Assembly: GCA_024680915.1 (NCBI GenBank)
Contig: JAILBN010000023.1
Span: forward strand, 1 to 64,000
Length of the DNA: 64,000 nt
DNA from: Treponemataceae bacterium
GTDB taxonomy: Bacteria; Spirochaetota; Spirochaetia; Treponematales; Treponemataceae
Direction of reading: 5' to 3'
Below, in pieces: positions 43,177 to 52,179 of the stretch. Within the stretch, counting starts at the first letter, position 1, and each line of letters opens with the position of its first letter. A program made the translations under genes and the position numbers. Below the pieces are notes generated by a model. The model saw only the letters and a program-made list of their open reading frames with translations. It searched no databases and was not told where the DNA came from.

Positions 43177-43470
43177 ATGAGAAGTTTTAAGGATTATAAC
43201 GGACGGGTCGTTATAATGGGAAACGGAGAATTGGCCAACGGCACCTATCCTTTGGAGGGTTGTTACTTCAGGTTCAAAAACGGTCTCCTCAACAATGAGT
43301 TAAAAGACGATGGGAAAGTTCTGCCGGCTATAGAATCAAAAGACGGCACCCATGTAGAATTTTATGAGAATGGCAAGCTTCACAGGAAAGATGGACCTGC
43401 CATCATAGATCTTCTGGACAACATTGAGGAATGGTGGTTTGAAGGCCACAGATTCGAACGAAAAGGATAA
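43177..43470 (+). CDS. Small hypothetical protein with 'NGKLHR-DGPA' repeat-like motif
   Basis: 97 residues from ATG 43177 (GGAG site; an earlier ATG at 43153 lacks one). It begins MRSFKDYNGRVVIMGNGELA and contains EFYENGKLHRKDGPAIIDLL followed by EEWWFEGHRFER, the pattern of MORN-like/YwqK-like short repeats frequent in Treponema hypothetical proteins. 46 bp after the recombinase homologue; may belong to the same accessory unit. No function can be given. Confidence 0.6.
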   Translation: MRSFKDYNGRVVIMGNGELANGTYPLEGCYFRFKNGLLNNELKDDGKVLPAIESKDGTHVEFYENGKLHRKDGPAIIDLLDNIEEWWFEGHRFERKG

Positions 43471-43483
43471 CACAGCAGAGTTT

Positions 43484-43524
43484 AAGTCCTGGTGCCTTAT
43501 CTGATTGGTGGCTACCAGGACCTT
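43484..43524 (+). repeat. Hairpin after the accessory genes
   Basis: AAG-TCCTGGT / ACCAGGA-CTT with a one-base bulge. It lies 14 bp after the 97-residue gene and could close its transcript, though no U run follows. An 80-codon frame starting with GTG inside this stem (43492-43734) has no ribosome site and is not called. Confidence 0.4.
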
Positions 43525-43810
43525 AAAAATAATTGTGATAATACTTTTTGCGATTTTCTGAAAGAATTAAAATTTACCCTCAGCATAGTAAAAGGTTATA
43601 TTACATACATATTATTTGGATATCCCTCATCAGAAATTCTAAAAAACTTATCTACAACAGATATTAATCATATATATATACTTCTCCAAGCATTCCCGTC
43701 TATTGAGCTCAGTAATCTTGGAATAGAAATCTAAACTTTTCAAGGAGTTTTTTCGTAAAGATTACACTTTTCATTTGTGCTTTCTTCGGATTGAACCAAT
43801 ACCTTGAACG

Positions 43811-43842
43811 CAAAAAAAAAGCTGTCCAAATCTTTGGACAGC
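43811..43842 (-). terminator. Terminator of the tRNA gene
   Basis: Minus strand: AGCTGTCCAAA-n-TTTGGACAGC stem followed by nine U, seven bases after the tRNA 3' end. Perfect 10-11 bp stem. Confidence 0.9.
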
Positions 43843-43848
43843 TGAAAA

Positions 43849-43922
43849 TGGGCCCACCTGGACTTGAACCAGGGACCGACGGATTATGAGTCCGCAGCTC
43901 TAACCAACTGAGCTATAGGCCC
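43849..43922 (-). tRNA. tRNA with CAT anticodon, likely tRNA-Ile2
   Basis: 74-nt cloverleaf. Acceptor stem GGGCCTA pairs with TGGGCCC, with discriminator A; D arm AGCTCAGTTGGTTAGAGCT; anticodon arm CGGACTCATAATCCG with anticodon CAT; T arm CCTGGTTCAAGTCCAGG. CCA is not encoded. CAT can be elongator Met, initiator or lysidine-modified Ile2. The GGGCCTA acceptor and A discriminator resemble spirochaete Ile tRNAs, so Ile2 is my first choice and elongator Met the second. It is not initiator type, because position 1-72 pairs. Confidence 0.9.
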
Positions 43923-44018
43923 TTATCTGTTTAACTCTATCATAAATTACAGGTGCTGGTCAAGACTTCCTTATTGCCTATTCCCAAACACCTGTTTTAC
44001 TTATTCATTCAACCGGAC

Positions 44019-45026
44019 TTACTGAACTTTCACCAATTCCACATCGAAAGAGATGGTTGCATTAGGAGGAATAACATTATTTACCCCTTGGCTGCCATAT
44101 GCAGTTTCTGGAGGAAGAATGATCTTTCTTTTTTCTCCCACCTTCATATCCTGAACCATAGCATCAAATCCTGTTATCATCTGACCAGTACTTGTCACAA
44201 AGTCTAAGGTTCCTCTTCCTTCTGATGAATCAAATACAGTTCCATCCTCCAGATAACCAGTATAATGAACAGAAACCTGCTTTACTATTCCTACTTTTTC
44301 GCCGCTTCCCTCTTTCAGAATTTTGTAATCCACTTTTTTTGCGACTGCTTCATAATAAGCTCTTGCTTCTGCAACCGCTGCTTCATATGCTTCCTGCTGC
44401 TTTTTACCTATTTTTTCCATCGCGCTGTCAAAATCATCTTGAGTAGCGGTAAAAGCTTCTGCCTCTGAGCCTTGGCGGACAATAGTTATGTGTTTAATTG
44501 TATCGCCTTGTTTTATACTGTTTACAACATCCTGCCCTGTAACAACTTTTCCAAAAACAGTATGCTTTCCGTCAAGCCATGGAGTTTCCACATGGGTAAT
44601 AAAGAATTGACTTCCGTTTGTATTTGAACCAGAATTAGCCATTGAAAGTACGCCTGGTCCATCATGCTTCAGAGTGTCTACAAACTCATCATAGAATCTA
44701 TATCCTGGTCCTCCTGTTCCGTTCCCAGCAGGATCTCCACCTTGAATCATGAAATTTTCTATAACACGATGGAATGTAAGCCCATCATAAAAAGGCTTGC
44801 CTTCAGCCGCATCAAGAGTACCTTCCGAAAGACCTACAAAGTTTATAACTGTAAGAGGTGTCTCTTTATAGTGTAATTGGAGGACAATATCTCCTTTGCT
44901 TGTCTCCATTATAGCAAAAATACCGTCTTTTCCTTTTATGGCTTCCATGTTCTTATCCATTGCAGAACAACCTCCTAAAATGAAACAAATTAATAAAATA
45001 AAACTAAAAAACTTACTTTTCCTCAT
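44019..45026 (-). CDS. Dual-family immunophilin: cyclophilin-FKBP lipoprotein
   Basis: Peptidyl-prolyl isomerase with two unrelated catalytic domains. Lipobox FILGGCSAM near residue 22, so it is membrane-anchored in the periplasm. Cyclophilin domain (about 35-195): [44 protein letters not shown] domain (about 235-335): [46 protein letters not shown]. The cyclophilin-FKBP order matches the CFBP protein described from Treponema denticola. Start ATG 45026 overlaps the previous gene by 14 bp; an upstream extension has no site. Confidence 0.92.
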   Translation of the reverse strand: MRKSKFFSFILLICFILGGCSAMDKNMEAIKGKDGIFAIMETSKGDIVLQLHYKETPLTVINFVGLSEGTLDAAEGKPFYDGLTFHRVIENFMIQGGDPAGNGTGGPGYRFYDEFVDTLKHDGPGVLSMANSGSNTNGSQFFITHVETPWLDGKHTVFGKVVTGQDVVNSIKQGDTIKHITIVRQGSEAEAFTATQDDFDSAMEKIGKKQQEAYEAAVAEARAYYEAVAKKVDYKILKEGSGEKVGIVKQVSVHYTGYLEDGTVFDSSEGRGTLDFVTSTGQMITGFDAMVQDMKVGEKRKIILPPETAYGSQGVNNVIPPNATISFDVELVKVQ

Positions 45027-45732
45027 AATTCTTCTTAAACCAATTATATACAGCATCTAATCTGGAAACAAACGAATCCTTTATAAAATCATCAATAAAT
45101 GGGAAGGAAGCTATATCTCCTTCTACCAAGGCATAAAATCCTATTTCCTTGCTTCCATTAACAACAAGAAAAGTCAGTTTTAATGTTTTAGGACCTGCCG
45201 CTGTAAAAATACCATACTTCAATGAATCAAGATTCACAGAAGTAAAATATATCTCTTCCCCTTTTTGCTTATAGTTCATTTCATATACAGATTTTCCGAA
45301 GCTATTATCGTTCTGCAAAATATAAATCTTTTTCCCGTCAGCAGATCCATAAGTAACGTCGGGAATTTTCGTTTTGCCTTTTTCATCACTGACTGTATAG
45401 CATTCCGGATAAAGAACCTCATATTTTTTCTCACTGTTGGAATAATACTCTATTCCCTGCATTGTTGAGAAAGAACGAGTCATTATAGAAATATCTTCTA
45501 TACTTATATTTTCTTTTTTAGGAAGCACATAATACGCTTCTGCGACAAAATTAGCGGTCTTCCCTTTTTTTCCGGCCCATTCCTCACTTATTTGTTTACC
45601 AAAATAAGTATCTGGACAAAGCTTCAGAGGTACATTTTTTTCTTTATAGTAAACATTGTAGTCTTGTGCCGTCAAAAGAAAAGCACTTAGTAATAAAAAA
45701 ACTGATAAACCAACCTTTCTCAAAAACATCAT
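45013..45732 (-). CDS. Conserved exported hypothetical protein
   Basis: 239 residues with a clear cleavable signal peptide ([20 protein letters not shown], cut near TAQ). The rest has no motif I recognise; it is beta-rich with the segments [20 protein letters not shown] and [20 protein letters not shown]. Its start overlaps the jag stop and its end overlaps the immunophilin start, so the genes are translationally coupled. Likely periplasmic; similar uncharacterised proteins occur in Treponema as far as I recall. Confidence 0.75.
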   Translation of the reverse strand: MMFLRKVGLSVFLLLSAFLLTAQDYNVYYKEKNVPLKLCPDTYFGKQISEEWAGKKGKTANFVAEAYYVLPKKENISIEDISIMTRSFSTMQGIEYYSNSEKKYEVLYPECYTVSDEKGKTKIPDVTYGSADGKKIYILQNDNSFGKSVYEMNYKQKGEEIYFTSVNLDSLKYGIFTAAGPKTLKLTFLVVNGSKEIGFYALVEGDIASFPFIDDFIKDSFVSRLDAVYNWFKKNYEEK

Positions 45733-46427
45733 CTAAGTCCTTTATATATTACACGAACTTGTTTATAAAGGCCTTCTCCTTCACTTTTTGTCTCTACATC
45801 TCCGATATCATTAAGTGTAGTGTGTATAAGCCTTCTCTCAAAAGGATTCATAGGCTCAAGAAGAATAGAATTCCGACTGGCTCTTACTTTATCTGCAGTT
45901 GTATAAGCAAGACGTACAAGAGATTCTTCTCTTCTAATCCTATAATTCTCACTATCAAGGATAATCCTTACATCCTCTCTTCCTAGTCTGCCCGCATATA
46001 CATTGGCAAGAAGCTGTAAAGCATCCAGATTTTTTCCTTTTCTTCCTATTAGAATTGAAGAGCTTGATGAATTCAGTTTTATTCCTATTTTATGATCTTC
46101 TCTGAACATCACTTCTACTTTTACTTCATATCCCATTTTTCCTATCATCTCAGAAATGAACTCTATGAGTTTCTTCTCAAATTCATCTTGAGGAAGAGGA
46201 TTCGCAAAAATTCTTTTTGCGCTCACATAATTATTGTCGCTTCCTACAGATTTCTCTTCAACTTCATCTTCTGTCTGAACTCTTATACGAACATATCCTT
46301 TTTTAAAAAGACTGTTCTTCTGGGTTTCAAGAATTTCAACATCAAACTGATCACTCTCTAATCCTAATTCAGCAGCAGCAAGCTCTATGGCTTCTTTTTC
46401 CGTCTTTGCTTCAAATTCGTATGTCAT
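45729..46427 (-). CDS. jag: RNA-binding protein Jag/KhpB (KH + R3H)
   Basis: 232 residues from ATG 46427 behind GAGGTG. Jag_N domain at the start (TYEFEAKTEKEAIELAAAEL), a KH domain (GIKLNSSSSSILIGRKGKNL-DALQLL) and a C-terminal R3H domain (NPFERRLIHTTLNDI). Cytoplasmic RNA chaperone; in Gram-positives it works with KhpA in cell-envelope control. It follows yidC, as in many bacteria. Confidence 0.92.
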   Translation of the reverse strand: MTYEFEAKTEKEAIELAAAELGLESDQFDVEILETQKNSLFKKGYVRIRVQTEDEVEEKSVGSDNNYVSAKRIFANPLPQDEFEKKLIEFISEMIGKMGYEVKVEVMFREDHKIGIKLNSSSSSILIGRKGKNLDALQLLANVYAGRLGREDVRIILDSENYRIRREESLVRLAYTTADKVRASRNSILLEPMNPFERRLIHTTLNDIGDVETKSEGEGLYKQVRVIYKGLR

Positions 46428-46489
46428 AATTGCACCTCGCAAATATAAAATTCAGAAACTCTGGGCATCATTTTTTAACGCCCTTCTAT

Positions 46490-48280
46490 TTACTTTTTCT
46501 TTTTGTTAGGAACAAAAACAGGTCTTTCATTTGCTTTTGCAGCTTCAATCTCAGCCCGTTTTTTCTTCATCATCCTGTTTATAATAACCTGCTGTCCCAT
46601 CATAAGCATATTACTGAAAGTCCAGTAAATAAGCAGTCCTGAGGGTGCATTATAGAACATAAAGAAGAACACAACATACATGACATAGAATGTTATCTTC
46701 ATTGTCTTTCCTTGAGCACCTTGATTAGCAGCGTTTGTGATGAATCCTTGAATAAATTGTGATCCAAGATAAATAACTGGAAGAATACGTATTTGATTTC
46801 CAATAAAAGGAATGTTGAATCCTAAAGTATAGACACTATCACCTACCGACAAATCTGGTATCCATCCAGGGATAAACATAGCTCCGCGGAATTCAAAATA
46901 GTTATTGAACAAATTGAACATGGCTATGATTATAGGGAATTGGATAAGCAGTGGAAAACATCCCATCATAGGATTATATTTAGCTTCCTTATAGAATTTA
47001 GCCATCTCCATGTTTAATTTTTCTTTGTTGTCTTTGTACTTTTCTTGAATTTCCTGCATCTTAGGCTGCATTTCCTGCATTTTTATCGTTGATACAGAGC
47101 TTTTCTTTGTAAGAGGGAATAAAGCTATTCTTAATAATAATGTCATCAGTATAATCGAGACACCATAATTAGGAATAATTTTATACAATAATTCCATTAT
47201 CCATTTCAAAGCAATTTCAAGCCAGGACAAGATTCCACTTGACTGAAGGCTATAGTCGAATTTCATATTCGCAACACTCCAGCCATTATCGGAAGCGTTG
47301 TTATATCTTTTCAAATCACCGTCAGTTCTTGGTCCTGCATAAATATAATATGTATCTTGTACAGATTTCTGAAGGATCGGGACACGTACCAACATGTTCT
47401 GTGCGTCCGGATATCCTTCCTTTTCTGTCTTTGTGGAATAAACTACTTTATTCATTATCGTTGTGGAAGAAAGAGGAGATATTAACAGAGCGAAGTACTT
47501 TCCTGTCACACCTGTCCATGTGAAGGAATCTGTGTATTCTTTAGTCTGCCCATCACTAAGTGTTTGAGTTTTGCTCTTTTCGCCTGTGAAAGACTGGAAA
47601 GTCCTGTTCTCATATCTATCCTGTTTTCTATTATAATAAGGACCAATCTGAGGGGAAGAGCGTAACGTATAGGCTGTATTATTAATATTCAAGCCTTTCA
47701 TAGAATCTGATCCTTCTATGTAAACATCCAATTTGAAAACATATTCTCCAGGCATGAAGGTATATTTTTTCACAAGTGTAAATTCACTTATAGAGCCATC
47801 AGCATTTTTTAATGCAAATGGTCTTGAAAAACGGACTGTTTTGTCATCTATTTTTTCTGTATAGAATAACTCATTAATTATAGAATTGTTTTCATTTCCT
47901 AAAGCTATAGAAAAAGCTCTGTTTGTCTCTGAGAGATTGTTTTGCTCAACCATATTAACATAGCTTTCTCCGTCTTTATGCTTCAAAAGCTCATAACTGA
48001 TGATATCTCCGCCTTTGTTTGTGAGCGTTACATTTATTAGATCTGTTGATATGTTTATTTCTTCCTCGTTCAGGTCTTTAAAAGAAGTCACGTTAAGACT
48101 ACTAATATTTTCTATAGAATCAGTGATAATCGTAGGATTATTTTCTACTAGAGCCGTATTATTCTCTGTGCTTACTTCTTCTGCAACAGGCATTGATTGC
48201 ATAGAATTAATTTGTATGAATGAAAAAACTACAATAACTAATGTGGATAAAACAATTGCCCAGATAGTATTTTTTTCCAG
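46490..48280 (-). CDS. yidC: Membrane protein insertase YidC, probable CTG start
   Basis: Inner-membrane insertase, about 596 residues. Large periplasmic domain (FTLVKKYTFMPGEYVFKLDV, ARKQDRY-type region) and C-terminal 60KD_IMP domain: YKIIPNYGVSIILMTLLLRI, KMQEMQPKMQEIQEKYKDNK, PMMGCFPLLIQFPIIIAMFN, FYVMYVVFFFMFYNAPSGLL, plus a basic tail. The first ATG (48202) would omit the conserved N-terminal helix. In frame upstream, codons to 48280 read EKNTIWAIVLSTLVIVVFSF after a CTG, with AAGGAG five bases before it and a stop at 48290. No ATG, GTG or TTG is available, so CTG 48280 is the likely start. Confidence 0.9.
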   Translation of the reverse strand: MEKNTIWAIVLSTLVIVVFSFIQINSMQSMPVAEEVSTENNTALVENNPTIITDSIENISSLNVTSFKDLNEEEINISTDLINVTLTNKGGDIISYELLKHKDGESYVNMVEQNNLSETNRAFSIALGNENNSIINELFYTEKIDDKTVRFSRPFALKNADGSISEFTLVKKYTFMPGEYVFKLDVYIEGSDSMKGLNINNTAYTLRSSPQIGPYYNRKQDRYENRTFQSFTGEKSKTQTLSDGQTKEYTDSFTWTGVTGKYFALLISPLSSTTIMNKVVYSTKTEKEGYPDAQNMLVRVPILQKSVQDTYYIYAGPRTDGDLKRYNNASDNGWSVANMKFDYSLQSSGILSWLEIALKWIMELLYKIIPNYGVSIILMTLLLRIALFPLTKKSSVSTIKMQEMQPKMQEIQEKYKDNKEKLNMEMAKFYKEAKYNPMMGCFPLLIQFPIIIAMFNLFNNYFEFRGAMFIPGWIPDLSVGDSVYTLGFNIPFIGNQIRILPVIYLGSQFIQGFITNAANQGAQGKTMKITFYVMYVVFFFMFYNAPSGLLIYWTFSNMLMMGQQVIINRMMKKKRAEIEAAKANERPVFVPNKKKK

Positions 48281-48333
48281 GATATCTCCTTAAAAAAATT
48301 CGTCCCCTAAATGTTACTATAGTTCATAAAAAA

Positions 48334-48582
48334 TTAAGGGACAGGATCATATCCACCTTCATGAAATGGATTGCACCTTAAAATTCTCCTTATCGCTAAA
48401 AAAGTACCTTTTAAGGGGCCGTATTTTTTTATAGCTATAAGGGCATAATTTGAACAAGTCGGATAATAACGACAACAAGGCGGAAAAAGAGGGGATATAA
48501 AAACCTGATAAAATTTTATAAGCAGGCATAGAATACGAATGAAAAATCTTCTTATTTCTTTAATAATCCTGCTTTTTGACAT
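48334..48582 (-). CDS. yidD: Membrane protein insertion efficiency factor YidD
   Basis: 82 residues: [33 protein letters not shown] and [17 protein letters not shown], the full YidD signature with conserved cysteines. Peripheral inner-membrane helper of YidC. Its start lies inside the rnpA gene (31-bp overlap), the common arrangement. Confidence 0.95.
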   Translation of the reverse strand: MSKSRIIKEIRRFFIRILCLLIKFYQVFISPLFPPCCRYYPTCSNYALIAIKKYGPLKGTFLAIRRILRCNPFHEGGYDPVP

Positions 48583-48923
48583 AAACTACGAAATCTCTCA
48601 CACCGCGAGGGGAACGTATCATTTCCAGGATAAATTAGTAATAACATGTCATATCCTGTGTTCAGGTGTGATTTTAAATAACGATATGCTTCGCGGCTCA
48701 ATCTTTTGGAACGATTACGCTGAACCGCATTTCCGTAACCGTGGGGCAAAACAAATGCTATCCTATTTATATTTGAACAATTCTGTAAAAAAAACAGCTT
48801 TGCTCCTTGAATACTTACTTTCTGCCCATCCTTAAAAAGAGTTTTAATCTCTTGTGGCCGCTTTACCCTTTCACTCTTAGTAAAGCGGCCTGTTTTTAAC
48901 AAGTCCGTCTCTTTTTCCTTCAA
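48552..48923 (-). CDS. rnpA: Ribonuclease P protein component
   Basis: 123 residues. Binds the catalytic RNase P RNA that trims tRNA 5' ends. Signature [20 protein letters not shown] (RNR motif) with the preceding [20 protein letters not shown]. Two bases after rpmH. Confidence 0.93.
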   Translation of the reverse strand: MKEKETDLLKTGRFTKSERVKRPQEIKTLFKDGQKVSIQGAKLFFLQNCSNINRIAFVLPHGYGNAVQRNRSKRLSREAYRYLKSHLNTGYDMLLLIYPGNDTFPSRCERFRSLCQKAGLLKK

Positions 48924-48925
48924 TA

Positions 48926-49081
48926 TCAGTAAGGCTTTTTCTCGTCTGATACAGTAAGCTTATAGCGTCCTTTTGCACGTCTTCTCTTAAGAACAAGACG
49001 TCCACCTCTTGTTGCCATGCGAGCACGGAAACCAAATTTCCTGTTTCTTTTTACTTTACTTGGTTGATATGTCCGTTTCAT
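48926..49081 (-). CDS. rpmH: 50S ribosomal protein L34
   Basis: 51 residues from ATG 49081, AAGGAG nine bases upstream: [20 protein letters not shown] then [19 protein letters not shown]. The sequence is typical of L34 with a slightly longer C-terminus. A longer in-frame start at 49174 would add 31 residues without a ribosome site and is rejected. Confidence 0.97.
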   Translation of the reverse strand: MKRTYQPSKVKRNRKFGFRARMATRGGRLVLKRRRAKGRYKLTVSDEKKPY

Positions 49082-49235
49082 TGAACACGTCTCCTTTATG
49101 TTCAGAATATCATAGATATTCCTTAAAATTTTTCTCTTATTAAGAAAATTACAGTAGGGAGTAAAATATATCACTAATAATAATTATTAGTCAATTAGTT
49201 AAGTGTTTTCCTATATAATGTCTATAAGGCAATTA

Positions 49236-49730
49236 TTACTTAAAAAAAACTTCGAACATTTTTTTTATTTCATCTGGAACTTTTTTTTCAGTATATTCAT
49301 ACTTCCCTTCATAATTTCCTGTTCTTTTTTCAATTGCTTTGTCAATTTCTTCTGCTGTAACATCCCTTAAAGTGTTTTTCTCTTCTTTCTTTTGTTTTCC
49401 TATAAAAAATGAAATCCTTTCTATTTTTAAATCAGGATATTTCTTATTCAGTAAATTCAAAATGGTATTTTTATATAAATAGAATAATTGTAATCTTGTG
49501 GGGTGATCAGTTTCTATAAAAAGAGTATTGTTATTATAATCTTTTATTCTGCTATGATCAGCAAGCTGACTGCTTATATCCATTCTTTCACTGTCATTAT
49601 GATTTTTTCTTATTTGCATTATAATATCGCGCCAAGAAGATTCTATCATGGCTATTTTTTTGTTTTCGTAAGAAACTGTACCAAAATATGTATTTATAAT
49701 TTCTTCTGCCTTTTTGAAAGAATCATTCAT
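49236..49730 (-). CDS. DUF721/DciA-like protein
   Basis: 164 residues with the DUF721 core (SSWRDIIMQIRKNHNDSERM, LADHSRIKDYNNNTLFIETD, HPTRLQLFYLYKNTILNLLN). DciA-type proteins load the replicative helicase in bacteria without DnaC/DnaI, and the gene commonly follows recF. Overlaps recF by 8 bp. The C-terminal 50 residues are charged and variable. Role by family and position. Confidence 0.8.
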   Translation of the reverse strand: MNDSFKKAEEIINTYFGTVSYENKKIAMIESSWRDIIMQIRKNHNDSERMDISSQLADHSRIKDYNNNTLFIETDHPTRLQLFYLYKNTILNLLNKKYPDLKIERISFFIGKQKKEEKNTLRDVTAEEIDKAIEKRTGNYEGKYEYTEKKVPDEIKKMFEVFFK

Positions 49731-50814
49731 ACCATTTTCCTTTATTTATATTGAATATTTTCGTAGTGCTTTTCATATATCTATTATAAGGTTCTCCTGG
49801 TAAGAATGTGCAGAACATTTGATCATATTCCGGAAGTAGAGAAATAATCTTCTCCCTTTTATCAGGATCAAGCTCTAGAAAAACGTCGTCCATAAGTAAA
49901 ACAGGCTTCTTTTCCGTTATTTCTGTGTAATAGGTAGCCTGTGCTATTCTTAATATCAACGCAGAAAGACGTCTTTGACCTGTTGAAGCGGTTGGAATGA
50001 ATGGCTGCTTATTTCTGACAAACTTTATTTTATCTCTGTGTGGTCCATAAAATGTCGTATTCATTATCCTATCTGTATCATATTTTTGAATCATAAAGTC
50101 ATTTATTTCATTTTCATCTATCATTTTCCAAGAAGGATCATACATAAGAGATACATTATCTATTCCAGTTACATCACAATATATTTTACCAAAAATCCTG
50201 TTGAACTGACAAATAGCCTGCTTTCTTTTTTTTTGAATGCTTATTCCTTCTCTGATTAATGACGGATTGTATAATTCTATTAATTCGCGATTATTCTCTT
50301 TTCTAAGACTTTGTTCTTTTATTATGGAATTCCTTGATTTCAAAATATGCCTGTATTTTCTTAAGGTATCCAGATATTTTTCATCATACATAGAAAGTGA
50401 TTGATCTATGAAAAACCTTCTTCTTTCTGGTTCACCAACAGCAAAATCCAGATCATCATGACAAAAAAGAACACAAGGAATAGTATTTAGAAGCTCCTTT
50501 CTGTCTTTTATTTTTTTATTGTTTTTTTCTATTACTTTTTTTGATTTGGAATATGACACCTTTATTATATCTGTTTTTTCATTATTCTCTTTAAAAAAAC
50601 CTTTTACACAGTATGAATCATATCCATCCTTTATTATCTCATTCTCGTTCCGTGTCCTGAAAGATGATGCATAGGAAGACATATATATTGCTTCAAGTAT
50701 ATTACTTTTACCTTGTCCGTTTTCTCCAACAAAATAAACCTCCTTTCCAAGGAGGTTTATTGTATCGAAATCAAGATTTCTGAAATTTACTACTGAAAGT
50801 GATAAGAAGGGCAA
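49723..50814 (-). CDS. recF: DNA replication and repair protein RecF
   Basis: 363-residue SMC-like ATPase that loads RecA at gaps. Walker A VGENGQGKSNILEAIYMSSY, signature ASTGQRRLSALILRIAQATY, Walker B KPVLLMDDVFLELDPDKR. Start is TTG 50814 (MPFLSLSVVNFRNLDFDTIN), with GGAG eleven bases upstream inside the end of dnaN. Eight bases separate it from dnaN. Confidence 0.94.
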   Translation of the reverse strand: MPFLSLSVVNFRNLDFDTINLLGKEVYFVGENGQGKSNILEAIYMSSYASSFRTRNENEIIKDGYDSYCVKGFFKENNEKTDIIKVSYSKSKKVIEKNNKKIKDRKELLNTIPCVLFCHDDLDFAVGEPERRRFFIDQSLSMYDEKYLDTLRKYRHILKSRNSIIKEQSLRKENNRELIELYNPSLIREGISIQKKRKQAICQFNRIFGKIYCDVTGIDNVSLMYDPSWKMIDENEINDFMIQKYDTDRIMNTTFYGPHRDKIKFVRNKQPFIPTASTGQRRLSALILRIAQATYYTEITEKKPVLLMDDVFLELDPDKREKIISLLPEYDQMFCTFLPGEPYNRYMKSTTKIFNINKGKWYE

Positions 50815-50822
50815 TAGATTTG

Positions 50823-51926
50823 TTACTCCATCTGCATCGGCATTATTATATGAAAATAATCTGATGCTGGTTCTGGTCTCATTGTTATAGCTCTCATTTT
50901 CTCAGTAAATTCAAAGCATACTTTTTCGCTTTCTGTCACTTTAAGAGGCTCATCTATATAAATATAGTTTAGAGCTATATTAACCTCTTCTCCATCATAT
51001 CTACATGGTATCTCTTCTTTTGCTATACCAAGCTCAGATTCCTGTGAACTTATAACAAGAACACCAGGTTTCACTTCAAAATAGATTCTTTGTGATTTTT
51101 TATCGATAAGAAGACCAACTCTATGAAGTGCTTCCTGAATATCCTTTTTTTCTACAGTAAAGCTGTATAATTGTTTTTCAGGAATAACCCTCATGTAATT
51201 AGGAAATTGCCCATCAATAAGAACAGAAGTAAACTGATAATTTCCGAATTTTATGAATATAACTTTTTCTACAATTGCTATTGATATGAATCCTTCAGAA
51301 GGAGCCCTCTTAATAATTATATTAAGAATTTTTGGAGGAACTATGGCAGAAGAAAAATCGTTTATTCCTTGACATAAATTTTTAGATGAGAAAGCCAATC
51401 TTCTTCCGTCTGTAGCGACCAGATTTAAATCATCTCCTTTTTTCTCGAAGAAAACACCGTTCATAAAGAAACGGGTTTCATCATCTGAAACAGCAAAAAT
51501 AGTCTGGGTTATCATATTCTTAAATTCTTTTATTGGTATATCAAAATATGGAACATTTTCTGCAGATGTGAATTCAGGGAATTTATCACTTGCCATACTT
51601 TTTAATTTGAACTGAACTTTTTTTGTTATAGGCTTTATTACTACGTTTGAATCCTTTTGTGAGAACTCAATCTCACCAGATGGAATTGAATTAAGTATGC
51701 TTATGAATTTATCACAGAAAATGGTTGTTGTACCTTCTTCTTCTATATCGATTGGAATTTTTGTCTCAAAGTTTACCTTAATATCTGTAGCTTTTATTGT
51801 CAAAGAATCATTTTCTGCAGTAAAAAGAACATTTGATAGGATAGAAAGAGTATTTTTTGTCGAGATTATTTCTTGTGCGATTGCGATTTCTTTAAGCATT
51901 GCATCACGATCAAATGTGAATTTCAT
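50823..51926 (-). CDS. dnaN: DNA polymerase III sliding clamp (beta)
   Basis: 367-residue clamp of three similar domains: MKFTFDRDAMLKEIAIAQEI at the start, LVATDGRRLAFSSKNL in the middle and the end PASDYFHIIMPMQME, which carries the hallmark P-M-(R/Q)-(L/M) C-terminus near the partner-binding cleft. Strong AAGGAG before ATG 51926. Confidence 0.96.
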   Translation of the reverse strand: MKFTFDRDAMLKEIAIAQEIISTKNTLSILSNVLFTAENDSLTIKATDIKVNFETKIPIDIEEEGTTTIFCDKFISILNSIPSGEIEFSQKDSNVVIKPITKKVQFKLKSMASDKFPEFTSAENVPYFDIPIKEFKNMITQTIFAVSDDETRFFMNGVFFEKKGDDLNLVATDGRRLAFSSKNLCQGINDFSSAIVPPKILNIIIKRAPSEGFISIAIVEKVIFIKFGNYQFTSVLIDGQFPNYMRVIPEKQLYSFTVEKKDIQEALHRVGLLIDKKSQRIYFEVKPGVLVISSQESELGIAKEEIPCRYDGEEVNIALNYIYIDEPLKVTESEKVCFEFTEKMRAITMRPEPASDYFHIIMPMQME

Positions 51927-52179
51927 ATTTATCTCCTTTTTTAGGAAATTATCAAAATCTTAGGTTTTGATAACTCTTTATTATATCTTATATATATATA
52001 AAATAATAATAGTAATAAGACTTGTTAATATCTTAATAACTATTGCAATTTATTAATTTAGCATAAATTACATTTATAAAAACACGCTGTTTTTTATAAA
52101 TGCTTTATTAACAAATACACAAGATTTTGTGTATTGCACTTTTATTAAACACTATTTTAACATACTTTGCACAGGTTGT
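51927..52179. other. dnaA-dnaN spacer, candidate oriC
   Basis: 253 bp, extremely AT-rich, no gene. Contains three perfect inverted repeats: TTATCAAAA-n7-TTTTGATAA (51949-51973), a 12-bp pair CATTTATAAAAA / TTTTTATAAATG (52071-52102) and AATACACAA-n4-TTGTGTATT (52114-52135). TA-rich runs (51985-52020) could unwind. No canonical TTATCCACA box is seen; TTATCAAAA may be the local variant. The position between dnaA and dnaN is the usual place of a bacterial origin. Confidence 0.55.

Noticed and set aside
43492-43734. 80-codon frame after the accessory genes
   Set aside because: GTG start lies inside a hairpin stem, no ribosome site, no recognisable domain. Kept only as a possibility.
42011-43922. 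Integrative element inserted in the tRNA gene
   Set aside because: The tRNA 3' end is not seen duplicated on the other side of the locus, and the recombinase homologue lacks its nucleophile.
48242-48250. Perfect DnaA box (TGTGGATAA) in yidC
   Set aside because: Single site inside a coding region, explained by the codons for a conserved helix; no cluster around it.
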